Shown here piece after piece: positions 11,001 through 21,059 of a stretch of DNA of 64,000 bases. Below the pieces are notes generated by a model. The model was not told the origin of the DNA, did not search any database, and saw nothing but the letters and a program-made list of their open reading frames with translations. The stretch spans positions 1,364,001 to 1,428,000 of the forward strand of contig OX359194.1 of NCBI GenBank assembly GCA_947172415.1, read 5' to 3'. A program made the position numbers and the translations under genes. The first letter of the stretch is position 1. The number at the start of each line of letters is the position of its first letter. The DNA is from Chondrosia reniformis. Its lineage: Eukaryota > Porifera > Demospongiae > Chondrillida > Chondrillidae.

Positions 11001-13383
11001 ACTAGCATTAGTACAATTCTTTGAATTCAACAAAACTTAATCTAAACTTGCCTTGATCAATCTTCTTGATGTTAGACTATATATATTAAACAAAGATGAA
11101 GCTTCTAATCATATTGGAATGCATATAATGACATCATTGTTGTTCTTTCTAAATGTAGATGATTCAGTGGTGAATGGTGTTACCTATGGCACAGATGAAT
11201 ATAATTATGTAGTAGTTGAAGGATTGTCTCCTTATACACAATACAAGTGTACCTTGAATAAAGAGATACCTTCGCTAAACTTCACTGGAGAAAATATGGA
11301 TACGATAGCTATAAAGACTCATGCAGACAGTAAGTGTAATAGTGTAAATTTTTAAATTTTTAAAAACAGTCTCCTTATAATCTTACATAAAAGCTATTCA
11401 GCATTTGGATCATTTTCAGCTGTTCCTTGTACAAGTGTACAAATTTTTAATATAAAACTGTATTCACTTGTTCAAGAAACAGCTGCAAATTCTGAATAGC
11501 TGCTGCTTTAAATATTAGGTTGACAGCCAACTTTTTATATATCCCACAACCATTGTATTACTGCAATAAGAGGCACTTTGGCCTCTTATTGTAGTTATAT
11601 ACAATGTGATAGCATAGTTATACAATGTGATTTCCCGTCAATAACTCAGTAAATGCCGAGACTACAGGCAAAGTTCACACCCTTGTGTCTCATACATGTA
11701 TATAATTGATACACCGCAAAGTGACATTGTATAACTATAGCATACATTTCTTATATATTATGTATATATATGTACTTTATAATAAGCATTATTATTATTA
11801 TTCAGCTCCAGATAGCTCACCAACAAATTTAAAACTAGTGGAAATTTCTAATGACAGTGCTGTTATTAGTTTTGATGAAGTTCCTCTAAAACTAGCTAAC
11901 GGAGAAATAGCCTACTCAGCAAATTTAACAGCTGTCACTTCACCAGTGTATTCACAGGTAATTGTTAAAGCTATATGTTCATCTATTAAATGAGTAATTG
12001 TGTATCTTCCTATATATTATAGAAGTTTTATGTAACAGTTTTATCTTTCTGGTTTAGAGCTACATTTTCAGTGGTTCTCCCATCAAATTGACAGGACTGA
12101 AGGCAAATACACTGCATCTGGTGTATGTGACTGCATTCACAAGTGTTGGAATGGGTCCAAAGAGTGCCATCTTCAGATTCACAACACATGCCAATCCAGC
12201 ATGTACGTAAGCATTCCAACTAAATAAATATTAAATTTAAGAAGATACTTATCTTATAACAAAATGTCCAATCTCATTCTAATTCTACATATGGTTTTAA
12301 GGTGGACAGATGTGGCTTATAGTAGTGGAATATGTTTAACTGCAATTAAAAGGCCTAATATTTTATAGAGGATATATTCATATATAAAATGTTAAGACGT
12401 AAGAAGTGCAAGCTCTTTGTATATATAAGTTTTAAACAATGCCATGTGCTGTACGTAAGGAGACATGGTTCTTAAGTCATTATGTCTAATTAAATATAAT
12501 CCCTTTTAAGTTAAACGTATTGTTTAATATTTGTGTTAACAATAGGATGAAAATTGAAATTACATTATGGGCGGTTGCCCTATTAATCCCTTAATCTGTA
12601 CTATTAATGCAATATTTATATGCTCGTATGCTGTTATAAGTAGATTATATTACAAATTTCAATTTGTCATCTAAATGCAATTAATGCATCAAAAGCGACT
12701 AAAAGCCTTATTGTGGAATAAAATTATATTAGTTTAATATATTATTCATGTTTGTATCATTGAAATGTATAATGCATACATATCCTATTTTATATGGTAA
12801 TAAATTATATATACACATTATTATGTTTCTGCACAATGTAATAGATATTCCTGTTACTGGCAAGTCTACTTCAGTTCCGCCAAACACCAGCTCCTCAAGA
12901 TCAAGCCTCAATCCTCAAGCAACCAGCACCTATGCAACAACAGAATCAGCTACTACTACACCTGAGACAAGCACGTCCACATGGAGAATAATTCAAGAAA
13001 CATCTGTCTCAACTCAAATATCCCCAACTGAGTCTACCAAAGGTACTACAAATGGAATATCCTCCAGAAGCACTCCCACTGAAGAGGTTCCCGTAACATC
13101 AACAACTACTGAGAAACCTACAAAGACAGAAGCTAGCAAAGACAAATCTTCCAAACCTCTTATAGAGTCAACTCCTGGTGATGACAAATATATGGAATCA
13201 GGAAATTTGATGGAAATAACAGACTATTTGACTATTTCTATTGGATTCATATATCTTTTGACTATCATAGTTTTGGTTATTGTCGTCCTAATATTTTGTA
13301 TCCATAGATACAAAAGTAGACACGGCCAGTATGACACGGAGAAAGCCAGAGAGAAATACCTTAAGAACCAACGACTGAACTAA
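5050..13383 (+). CDS. NIDO-FN3-FN3-mucin-stalk single-pass membrane protein
   Basis: Eight exons: 5050-5229, 5725-5988, 10057-10285, 10612-10752, 11159-11329, 11806-11957, 12058-12202, 12845-13383. Every junction is GT-AG and the phases (0,0,1,1,1,0,1) agree, giving 606 residues. Residues 1-20 are a signal peptide. Exons 1-3 (about 25-225) match the nidogen-type NIDO domain: VCVPFGDATGQ, IPFFGQ, AAIWSW, then FQVILTTDGSLSFILYNY. Exons 4-5 (about 228-328) and 6-7 (about 330-426) each give one FN3 fold, the second with a typical LTGLKANTLHLVYVTAF strand. A Ser/Thr/Pro-rich stalk (about 433-545) and one transmembrane helix (about 557-579) precede a 27-residue basic tail. Likely a cell-surface adhesion or recognition protein. 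An upstream in-frame ATG at 4957 was rejected because the signal peptide starts at 5050. No polyadenylation signal was pinned down. Confidence 0.8.
5511..5670. repeat. Imperfect inverted repeat (MITE-like) in intron 1 of the NIDO/FN3 gene
   Basis: AAACCCTTAAAATCTTA (5511-5527) is matched by its reverse complement at 5654-5670. Inner arms AGCTATTCAGAATT and AGCTGTTTCTTGTAC are mirrored by GTATAAGAAACAGCT and AATTCTGAATAGCT. A related copy lies at 11392-11500. Confidence 0.8.
5989..10056 (+). other. Intron 2 of the NIDO/FN3 gene (4.07 kb)
   Basis: Unusually long for this locus. Donor GTAAGT at 5989, acceptor ATTTAG at 10056. AT-rich with many TACGTA/TATATA runs, a GATA microsatellite at 6898-6920 and a small hairpin near 9319-9378. 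No convincing additional exon was found. Confidence 0.6.
6898..6920 (+). repeat. (GATA)n microsatellite
   Basis: About five GATA units followed by one GATAAATA variant, inside intron 2 of the NIDO/FN3 gene. Confidence 0.8.
11392..11500. repeat. Second copy of the intron-1 inverted repeat, in intron 5
   Basis: Left arm GCTATTCAGCATTTGG...CAGCTGTTCCTTGTAC and right arm CAAGAAACAGCTGCAAATTC...GAATAGC mirror each other and match the element at 5511-5670 of the same gene. This is the same MITE-like family. Confidence 0.75.
11564..11743. repeat. Hairpin plus inverted repeat in intron 5
   Basis: CAATAAGAGGC / GCCTCTTATTG (11564-11592) form an 11-bp stem. About 20 bp further, GCATAGTTATACAATGTGA (11612-11630) is mirrored by TGACATTGTATAACTATAGC (11722-11741). 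Probably a degraded MITE. Confidence 0.55.
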
Positions 13384-13621
13384 TGTCTGTATTATAATAT
13401 ATTTAGGAATATTATCAACCCAGTCTTCAAAATTATTATAATTAATATATTATTGTGTCAAAATAGTTGTTGCTTATATATATTCTGAACAATGTGTGTA
13501 TTTTGCTTTGTTTTTCTACTTATTTTATTATTGTTAACTTTTGACATTCTTCGAACCACTTTTCTAAATACTTGACCGCGATCAATGTTGGGCTTACGCA
13601 ATCCTAACGCTAAAGAATAAA
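13384..13621. other. Short intergenic region between two plus-strand genes
   Basis: 238 bp holding the 3' flank of the NIDO/FN3 gene and presumably the promoter of the next gene. No distinct motif is seen apart from AT-rich DNA. Confidence 0.4.
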
Positions 13622-14317
13622 ATGGCATCAGAGATAATTGAGGCGGACTTGAGCAACATAACGACCAACGCCCATACGCAGGCAAAGACTACTGACAAGG
13701 AAGCGACTAAACAATCACGTTCCAAGTCTAAGCAGAAACGAAACAAAGGTACAGCCTTCAAACCAGAAGTTGAGTCTCGGCGCTCCTCCTCTGATGACTA
13801 CCTCGTGATGTATATTGAACTTACTCTCCAAGAAGCTTGGCAGGAGTACCACAATGAGATAAGATCCATTCTTACAGCCTACCCATCACTGGAGAGGAAA
13901 TTAAGGCATTCAAAAAAGATATTAGATCAGACTATTTTGTTTGTACTTGACTTAGAAGAGCCGAAACGTTTCTGGGAATTTCACCCAAAAAAGGACATTG
14001 AGGCATACCTTGACGAACTGGAAACAATTTGTTTGCAGATAATTAATGTCGTGACATACTTGTTAAGACAGACACCCCAGATAGTCAGTAGAGATTTGAA
14101 TTCAGGCCCTGCTCCATCTCATAGTAAGACTGACATTTTAATTGGCGAGAATGAGGACTTCAAAATGCTGACATATCTCTGTAATCCAAAGTATTATCAG
14201 AATGCTTTTGAGCATGGAGATGATCCTGGGGAAATAAGACCCAACGGATCAAGAGTGTCTTACAACCACAACCCCTGCTGCAACATATCAAGTTTGGAAA
14301 GATTTGTTGCATATTGA
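13622..14317 (+). CDS. Unrecognised basic/helical protein gene with damaged 3' end
   Basis: 231 codons, single exon as read. Residues 1-50 are low-complexity and basic (KQSRSKSKQKRNKG, nuclear-localisation-like). Residues about 60-160 are predicted helical (EAWQEYHNEIRSILTAYP, DIEAYLDELETICLQIINVV). I recognise no family. Compared with the 3' fragments at 16755, 21502 and 24190, this copy lacks one base in the run near 14270 and 43 bases after CAACAT near 14288. The ending is therefore out of frame: it finishes SSLERFVAY instead of the fragments' ending that closes with LHIDGDC. This is the only copy in the window with a 5' half. An AATAAA in CTGTAATAAATTAAA (near 14672-14680) is a plausible poly(A) signal. 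A functional truncated protein or a recent pseudogene are both possible. Confidence 0.6.
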   Translation: MASEIIEADLSNITTNAHTQAKTTDKEATKQSRSKSKQKRNKGTAFKPEVESRRSSSDDYLVMYIELTLQEAWQEYHNEIRSILTAYPSLERKLRHSKKILDQTILFVLDLEEPKRFWEFHPKKDIEAYLDELETICLQIINVVTYLLRQTPQIVSRDLNSGPAPSHSKTDILIGENEDFKMLTYLCNPKYYQNAFEHGDDPGEIRPNGSRVSYNHNPCCNISSLERFVAY

Positions 14318-14629
14318 TGGAGATTGTTGACTATGTTAGTCCAGTAGAGACTTAAATTAGACTACCAAACTGTTGGATTGTGCAGATATTTAGGAGTGTT
14401 GCGGATATAATGTTGTAATGTTGCATAAGGAAGAGTCTGGTGTTACTGATGGAGGTAGGTTATCACTGAAATGGTCAAGTATTTATTGGCTAAGAGGCAA
14501 CTGGAAATACAAGGGAACCAACTTGTTTCTGATTTTGGTGAAGAATAGCGATTTGCTGACAAGTTTTGTTTACTCTATAGAATTGACTCTTTTTGTCCAT
14601 TAATGTTGTCATGACAACTCCTTATATAC

Positions 14630-14750
14630 TCATGAATAATCTAATACACTCTTTTCCTACATGTTCTACTCTGTAATAAATTAAATTAAAAGCCTATTGG
14701 GAACTAAATCTGGTGAGAGCTTTGGATGAGGTTATAGGAGTGTGGAGCTA
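14630..14750 (+). repeat. Dispersed repeat, partial copy within unit 1
   Basis: Shares ATGAATAATCTA, TTTTCCTACATG, CCTATTGGGAACTAAAT and GAGAGCTTTGGATGAGG with the family copy at 3655-3864. Equivalent partial copies recur in the other units (from about 17340, 19385, 22080 and 24770). A second short copy (GGGAACTAAACTGAGCTTTAGATGAGGATA) occurs near 16410, 21150 and 23838, slightly altered near 19090 and 26490. Confidence 0.75.
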
Positions 14751-14822
14751 TATACTGAAGTAGATATATGTACGTATATAGTTAAAGAAGTAGAGTTTAG
14801 TATATAATAGTTATGGTATTCC

Positions 14823-15731
14823 TTAATTTTCTAAAATGATTGCGTTAACGGAGTAATCAAAGACAAAGCCACTCTCTGGAGTCTTCCTGCAGCAAGCATG
14901 GAGGTATTTGACACAAAGGTCGCTCATTTCTTGAGGATAGTTCTTTAGAGCAGCTTGGCAAATGAAATTTAGTACATTCTTTGAAAATTGTGAAGAAAAA
15001 TCTTCCTTAAAGCATCTATCCAAATGCCACACCCCCTTGTTTGGTAAATCTTCACTGGAATACCTCACACCTATTTCATCCAGTACCTGCAATAGATCTT
15101 GCGCATATCTGCATGGAAATTTCCATTCCTTCTCAAAGAATACCCCCCCTATTTTTTGGTTTGCTGTGAGGTTCTGAGATATAATAACAACCTTGGCATT
15201 TTCTTTAACCACCTTTTGCAGTCTCCCAAACATTGTCTTCAGATCCTTAATGTAGTAGTGGACATGAACCATAAGTACCAAATCAAACTGGGAAAGGCTG
15301 TCGAGGTCCATCTGCATGAAATCCTCATTGATAATAGTCACTTGGGTCAGCGGGAGGTCCTTAAGTGTAGCCTTGGCCATGTGACTAGATTTCTCATTAA
15401 TTTCAATACCCACGTAATTTACAGGGACTGATACATTCTGTAACATATTTCGGTCGGCCTCTCCTGCTCCACAGCCTATGCTGCATATATTGAATGGTGT
15501 TGCATCAGAATATTTAGCAATATGAGATTCTAGAGCTTTGTCAAGTATGTTGCTGACATAGCTATCCTTTTCAGCGATTTCTTCCCTGGCTATTTTGCAA
15601 AATGCAGCAAATTTTTCAGTATAATCATATTCATCACATTGGGGCAAACCTCCTTCAAGGCTCTTTCTGGGTGTCACTTCTTTAAGAATATTCTCAAGAG
15701 TTAACAGAATAGATTCCAATTCGTACTCCAT
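14823..15731 (-). CDS. HNMT-like methyltransferase, copy 1
   Basis: 302 residues, one coding exon. Class I SAM-dependent methyltransferase most like histamine N-methyltransferase: glycine-rich motif I SIGCGAGEADR (84-94), acidic YVGIEIN at strand 2 (107-112), QFDLVLMVHVHYYIKDL at motif IV (148-164) and DLLQVLDEIGVRY (212-224), in the order and spacing of human HNMT (292 aa). The human substrate is histamine; the substrate here is not known. The ATG at 15731 lies 6 nt inside the exon: acceptor TTTAG ends at 15738 and the exon opens GTGACC. A 189-nt intron joins it to a 5' UTR exon ending at a GTAAGT donor (15926). TATATAA at 16076-16082 is the likely core promoter, just past the stop of the neighbouring terminal exon. 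Intact. Confidence 0.85.
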   Translation of the reverse strand: MEYELESILLTLENILKEVTPRKSLEGGLPQCDEYDYTEKFAAFCKIAREEIAEKDSYVSNILDKALESHIAKYSDATPFNICSIGCGAGEADRNMLQNVSVPVNYVGIEINEKSSHMAKATLKDLPLTQVTIINEDFMQMDLDSLSQFDLVLMVHVHYYIKDLKTMFGRLQKVVKENAKVVIISQNLTANQKIGGVFFEKEWKFPCRYAQDLLQVLDEIGVRYSSEDLPNKGVWHLDRCFKEDFSSQFSKNVLNFICQAALKNYPQEMSDLCVKYLHACCRKTPESGFVFDYSVNAIILEN

Positions 15732-15737
15732 GGTCAC

Positions 15738-16082
15738 CTAAATATACATATATAATCCACTATGTTCTGATTATGGGGTGGTCTATATATAGCCATTGCA
15801 GGTAAGCCGCATATTGCAGGTAATTTCCTTCAAGTATTAAAAGGGAAGTGAAGCCTGGTACAATCACCAAGGCTGAGAGATGACACACTGCCACAAACTG
15901 TAGGTAGATTTTGTAATAGTACTTACTTTATCTTCAACTATTAATAATCCACTATTAAAATATAATGTAAACATACGTATATGTAGTATATAACACAATA
16001 AAACAAACAAGTTTCTCAAATATTTGTGTACATATAAAATATGAAAAGCTGGTTGCAGTTAAATGTGTATTTAGCTTATATA
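15738..16082 (-). promoter_or_regulatory. Promoter, 5' UTR exon and intron of HNMT-like copy 1
   Basis: Read leftwards: TATATAAG (16082-16075), an untranslated exon starting about 25-35 nt later, donor AAA/GTAAGT at 15926, a 189-nt intron, and acceptor TATATTTAG ending at 15738. The same arrangement exists in all five units. The donor is GTAAGT in units 1, 2 and 5 but GTCAGT in units 3 and 4. The transcription start is inferred from TATA spacing. Confidence 0.55.
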
Positions 16083-16151
16083 CAATTGTAACAATTATCT
16101 ATTCTACAAAATTCATTTCATTTTCCCTCCTCGGCTGTGACTAAAGATAAG

Positions 16152-16318
16152 CTATTCTGGGGGAAACCCTGAAGCTAGCTTGCACGGCGTCAGTCTCAGC
16201 CATCTTGCTGCCTGCTGATGAGGCGATTCGATAACATTCCTCCACAGCTCCTTCCCCTCCTCCATGGCACCCTCCCCCACCTGCACCATACCCAGGGGCA
16301 GACCAGTCCTCTCTGTGA
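16152..16318 (-). CDS. Duplicate terminal exon of the synaptotagmin-like gene, unit 1
   Basis: 167-nt exon-like segment with a strong acceptor (TTGCTCTGCAG) and in-frame TAG. It encodes the end of a C2B domain: MVQVGEGAMEEGKELWRNVI then SPHQQAARWLRL. This matches the synaptotagmin pattern of G-x-V-x-VG, W, two-residue gap, then SP and WH-L. Differences from the other copies are mostly synonymous in this frame (CTG/CTA, CTA/TTA, CCC/CCG), but here the codon ACG of other units is ATG. It is 10-14 kb downstream of the rest of the gene, so use as an alternative last exon is possible but unproven. Confidence 0.65.
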
Positions 16319-16754
16319 CTGCAGAGCAATAACAAGGACAAATCTAACACCATTTCCTACATACTATATACGTATGTCTATTCTATATACAGTCCCATAT
16401 AGGCCCATAGGGAACTAAACTGAGCTTTAGATGAGGATACAAGTGTCTGGTCTTTTTTCTTCAGAATCTGCTCCATTGAGTTAAATGAATGTGTATAGCA
16501 ACATTTACAATATTAATGCAAATGGTTAGTTTCTTGCTGTATGTATATATATGAACACCGTGAAATTAACAAGATCGTGAATGACTTTCAATGTCACTAA
16601 TAAAGGGGAGGCCAGCAATAACTCTTCTCCTGCCTTTGTCACATCTCATTATGTATATATCTGCCTTATAGGACCAAATTTTATTATACAGTAAAGATTT
16701 AATGTATACTACCAGAATTAGAGTTTTAAGGGATTCTATTAATGTTCTGATACC

Positions 16755-17030
16755 AATTCAGGACCTGCTCTATCTCATAGTAAGACTGACATTTTAATTG
16801 GCGAGAATGAGGACTTCAAAATACTGACATATCTCTGTAATCCAAAGTATTATCAGAATGCTTTTGAGCATGGAGATGATCCTGAGGAAATAAGACCCAA
16901 CGGATCAAGAGTGTCTTACAACCACAAACCCCTGCTGCAACATGGCGAGTTTTTAGCTGATAGAATTAAAGAAAGTGACTATCTTTATCAAGTTTGGAAA
17001 GATTTGTTGCATATTGATGGAGATTGTTGA
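16755..17030 (+). pseudogene. 3' fragment of the unrecognised gene, unit 2
   Basis: Corresponds to the last third of the gene at 13622-14317, starting at the AATTCAGG breakpoint. Unlike that gene it keeps the 43-nt segment and ends in frame with VWKDLLHIDGDC then TGA. No start codon or 5' half precedes it. Confidence 0.8.
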
Positions 17031-17529
17031 CTATGTTAGTCCAGTAGAGGCTGAGACTAACAAGCTATTGGATTGTGCAGATTTTATTATACAGTAAAGA
17101 TTTATAGGAGTGTTGTGGATATAATGTTGTAATGTTGCATAAGGAAGAGTCTGGTGTTACTGATGGAGGAAGGTTATCACTGAAATGGTCAAGTATTTAT
17201 TGGCTAAGAGGCAACTGGAAATACAAGGGAACCAACTTGTTTCTGATTTTGGTAAAGAATAGCGATTTGCTGACAAGTTTTGTTTACTCTATAGAATTGA
17301 TTCTTTTTGTCCGTTAATGTTGTCATGACAACTCCTTATATACTCATGAATAATCTACTACACTCTTTTCCTACATGTAGTACTCTGTAATAAATTAAAT
17401 TAAAAGCCTATTGGGAACTAAATCTGGTGAGAGCTTTGGATGAGGTTATAGGAGTATGAAGCTAGACTGAAGTAGATATATGTACGTATATAGTTAAAGA
17501 AGTAGAGTTTAGTTTAGTTATGGTATTCC

Positions 17530-18438
17530 TTAATTTTCTAAAATGATTGCGTTAATGGAGTAATCAAAGACAAGGTCACTCTCCGGAGTCTTCCTGCAGC
17601 AGGCATGGAGGTATTTGACACAAAGGTTGATCACTTCTTGAGGATAGTTCTTTAGAGCAGTTTGGTAAATGAAATCTAGTACATTCTTTGAAAATTGTGA
17701 AGAAAAATCTTCCTTAAAGCATCTATCCAAATGCCACACCCCCTTGTTTGGTAAATCTTCACTGGAATACCTCACACCTATTTCATCCAGTACCTGCAAT
17801 AGATCTTGCGCATATCTGCATGGAAATTTCCATTCCTTCTCAAAGAATACCCCCCATATTTTTTGTTTTGCTGTGAGGTTCAGAGATATAATAACAATCT
17901 TGGCATTTTCTTTAGCCACCTTTTGCAGTCTCCCAAACATTATCTTCAGATCCTTAATGTAGTAATGGACATGAACCATAAGTACCAAATCAAACTGGGA
18001 AAGGCTGTCGAGGTCCATCTGCATGAAATCCTCATTGATAATAGTCACTTGGGTCAGCGGGAGGTCCTTAAGTGTAGCCTTGGCCATGTGACTAGATTTC
18101 TCATTAATTTCAATACCCACGTAATTTACAGGGACTGATACATTCTGTAACATAATTCGGTCGGCCTCTCCTGCTCCACAGCCTATGCTGCATATATTGA
18201 ATGGTGTTGCATCAGAATATTTAGCAATATGAGATTCTAGAGCTTTGTCAAGTATGTTGCTGACATAGCTATCCTTTTCAGCAATTTCTTCCCTGGCTAT
18301 TTTGCAATATGCAGCGTAATTTTCAGTATAATCATATTCATCACATTGGGGCAAACCTTCTTCAAGGTTCTTCCTGGGTTTCACCTCTTTAAGAATATTC
18401 TCAAGAGTTAACAGAATAGATTCCAATTCGTACTCCAT
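17530..18438 (-). CDS. HNMT-like methyltransferase, copy 2
   Basis: 302 residues, intact, same organisation as copy 1. Motif I is SIGCGAGEADR. It differs from copy 1 at scattered positions: EEGLPQC for EGGLPQC, ENYAAYC for EKFAAFC, IMLQN for NMLQN, and a changed SLNLTAKQKIWG segment. The 5' donor is consensus GTAAGT. Confidence 0.85.
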   Translation of the reverse strand: MEYELESILLTLENILKEVKPRKNLEEGLPQCDEYDYTENYAAYCKIAREEIAEKDSYVSNILDKALESHIAKYSDATPFNICSIGCGAGEADRIMLQNVSVPVNYVGIEINEKSSHMAKATLKDLPLTQVTIINEDFMQMDLDSLSQFDLVLMVHVHYYIKDLKIMFGRLQKVAKENAKIVIISLNLTAKQKIWGVFFEKEWKFPCRYAQDLLQVLDEIGVRYSSEDLPNKGVWHLDRCFKEDFSSQFSKNVLDFIYQTALKNYPQEVINLCVKYLHACCRKTPESDLVFDYSINAIILEN

Positions 18439-18846
18439 GGTCACCTAAATATACATAACCCACTATGTTCTGATCATGGGGTGGTCTATATATAGCCATT
18501 GCAGGTAAGCCACATATTGCAGGTAATTTCCTTCAAGTATTAAAAGGGAAGTGAAGCCTGGTACAATCACCAAGGCTGAGAGATGACACACTGCCACAAA
18601 CTGTAGGTAGTTTTGTAATAGTACTTACTTTATCTTCAACTAATCCACTATTAAAACATAATGTAGACGTACGTATATGTAGTATATAACACAATAAAAC
18701 AAACAAGTTTCTCAAATATTTGTGTACATATAAAATATGAAAAGATGGTTACAGTTAAGTGTGTATTTAGCTTATATACAATTGTAACATTATCTATTCT
18801 ACAAAATTCATTTCATTTTCCCTCCTCGGCTGTGACTAAAGATAAG

Positions 18847-19013
18847 CTATTCTGGCGGAAACCCTGAAGCTAACTTGCACGGCGTCAGTCTTAGCCATCT
18901 TGCTGCCTGCTGATGAGGCGATTCGATAACATTCCTCCACAGCTCCTTCCCCTCCTCCGTGGCACCCTCCCCCACCTGCACCATACCCAGGGGCAGACCA
19001 GTCCTCTCTGTGA
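18847..19013 (-). CDS. Duplicate terminal exon of the synaptotagmin-like gene, unit 2
   Basis: Same 167-nt exon as in the other units, acceptor and TAG intact, with the ATEEGKELWRNVIESP form. Reads in the phase needed by exon 7. Confidence 0.65.
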
Positions 19014-19289
19014 CTGCAGAGCAATAACAAGGACAAATCTAACACCATTTCCTACATACTATGTCTATTCTATACAGTAAAAGACCCATAGGGAAATAAA
19101 CTGAGCTTTAGATGAGGATAAAAGAGTCTATTCTTTTTTCTTCTGCTCCATTGAGTAAAATGAATGTGTATAGCAACATTTACAATGCAAATGGTTAGTT
19201 TCTTGCTATATGTACGTATGTACTATATAGCAACACAGTGAAATTCACAAGACCGTGAATGACTTTCAAAGTGTCACTAATAAAGAGGA

Positions 19290-19300
19290 GGCCAGTGAAG
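19290..19300. other. Deletion junction between units 2 and 3
   Basis: GAGGCCA-GTGA-AGAATAGCG joins the sequence normally followed by TAACTC (as at 26700) to the sequence normally preceded by TTTTG (as at 17250). The shared GTGA suggests microhomology-mediated loss of about 640 bp, including the plus-strand gene fragment of unit 3. Confidence 0.75.
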
Positions 19301-19574
19301 AATAGCGATTTGCTGACAAGTTTTGTTTACTCTATAGAATTGATTCTTTTTGTCCGTTAATGTTGTCATGACAACTCCTTATATACTCATGAATAATCTA
19401 CTACACTCTTTTCCTACATGTAGTACTCTGTAATAAATTAAATTAAAAGCCTATTGGGAACTAAATCTGGTGAGAGCTTTGGATGAGGTTATAGGAGTGT
19501 GGAGCCATAGACTGAAGTAGATATATGTACATATATAGTTAAAGAAGTAGAGTTTAGTTTAGTTATGGTATTCC

Positions 19575-20483
19575 TTAATTTTCTAAAATGATTGCGTTAA
19601 TGGAGTAATCAAAGACAAGGTCACTCTCCGGAGTCTTCCTGCAGCAGGCATGGAGGTATTTGACACAAAGGTTGCTCACTTCTTGAGGATAGTTCTTTAG
19701 AGCAGTTTGGTAAATGAAATCTAGTACATTCTTTGAAAATTGTGAAGAAAAATCTTCCTTAAAGCATCTATCCAAATGCCACACCCCCTTGTTTGGTAAA
19801 TCTTCACTGGAATACCTCACACCCATTTCATCCAGTACCTGCAATAGATCTTGCGCATATCTGCATGGAAATTTCCATTCCTTCTCAAAGAATACCCCCC
19901 ATATTTTTTGTTTTGCTGTGAGGTTCAGAGATATAATAACAATATTGGCATTTTCTTTAGCCACCTTTTGCAGTCTCCCAAACATTATCTTCAGATCCTT
20001 AATGTAGTAATGGACATGAACCATAAGTACCAAATCAAACTGGGAAAGGCTGTCGAGGTCCATCTGCATGAAATCCTCATTGATAATAGTCACTTGGGTC
20101 AGCGGGAGGTCCTTAAGTGTAGCCTTGGCCATGTGACTAGATTTCTCATTAATTTCAATACCCACGTAATTTACAGGGACTGATACATTCTGTAACATAA
20201 TTCGGTCGGCCTCTCCTGCTCCACAGCCTATGCTGCATATATTGAATGGTGTTGCATCAGAATATTTAGCAATATGAGATTCTAGAGCTTTGTCAAGTAT
20301 GTTGCTGACATAGCTATCCTTTTCAGCAATTTCTTCCCTGGCTATTTTGCAAAATGCAGCGTAATTTTCAGTATAATCATATTCATCACATTGGGGCAAA
20401 CCTCCTTCAAGGTTCTTCCTGGGTTTCACCTCTTTAAGAATATTCTCAAGAGTTAACAGAATAGATTCCAATTCGTACTCCAT
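19575..20483 (-). CDS. HNMT-like methyltransferase, copy 3
   Basis: 302 residues, intact and nearly identical to copies 2 and 4 (ENANIVIIS, LDEMGVRY). Its 5' UTR intron has a GTCAGT donor instead of GTAAGT, so splicing of the leader may differ. Confidence 0.85.
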   Translation of the reverse strand: MEYELESILLTLENILKEVKPRKNLEGGLPQCDEYDYTENYAAFCKIAREEIAEKDSYVSNILDKALESHIAKYSDATPFNICSIGCGAGEADRIMLQNVSVPVNYVGIEINEKSSHMAKATLKDLPLTQVTIINEDFMQMDLDSLSQFDLVLMVHVHYYIKDLKIMFGRLQKVAKENANIVIISLNLTAKQKIWGVFFEKEWKFPCRYAQDLLQVLDEMGVRYSSEDLPNKGVWHLDRCFKEDFSSQFSKNVLDFIYQTALKNYPQEVSNLCVKYLHACCRKTPESDLVFDYSINAIILEN

Positions 20484-20892
20484 GGTCACCTAAATATACA
20501 TAACCCACTATGTTCTGATCATGGGGTGGTCTATATATAGCCATTGCAGGTAAGCCACATATTGCAGGTAATTTCCTTCAAGTATTAAAAGGGAAGTGAA
20601 GCCTGGTACAATCACCAAGGCTGAGAGATGACACACTGCCACAAACTGTAGGTAGTTTTGTAATAGTACTGACTTTATCTTCAACTAATCCACTATTAAA
20701 ACATAATGTAGACGTACGTATATGTAGTATATAACACAATAAAACAAACAAGTTTCTCAAATATTTGTGTACATATAAAATATGAAAAGATGGTTACAGT
20801 TAAGTGTGTATTTAGCTTATATACAATTGTAACAATTATCTATTCTACAAAATTCATTTCATTTTCCCTCCTCGGCTGTGACTAAAGATAAG

Positions 20893-21059
20893 CTATTCTG
20901 GCAGAAACCCTGAAGCTAGCTTGCACGGCGTCAGTCTTAGCCATCTTGCTGCCTGCTGATGAGGCGATTCGATAACATTCCTCCACAGCTCCTTCCCCTC
21001 CTCCGTGGCACCCTCCCCCACCTGCACCATACCCAGGGGCAGACCAGTCCTCTCTGTGA
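20893..21059 (-). CDS. Duplicate terminal exon of the synaptotagmin-like gene, unit 3
   Basis: Intact 167-nt exon. One codon near the stop is CTG where other units have CCG or CCC, giving SGFLPE instead of SGFPPE. Confidence 0.6.

Noticed and set aside
14418-14603. 61-codon plus-strand frame repeated in units 1, 2, 4 and 5
   Set aside because: Lies in the presumed 3' UTR of the unrecognised gene; no start context, domain or independent conservation.
15729-15737. GTG two codons upstream of the methyltransferase ATG as start
   Set aside because: Nuclear animal genes start at ATG, the GTG is the first bases after a splice acceptor, and copy 5 has GCG there.
16141-16353. 70-codon glycine-rich frame on the minus strand, repeated in each unit
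   Set aside because: It overlaps the synaptotagmin terminal exon in another frame. Substitutions between copies are silent in the C2B frame but not in this one.
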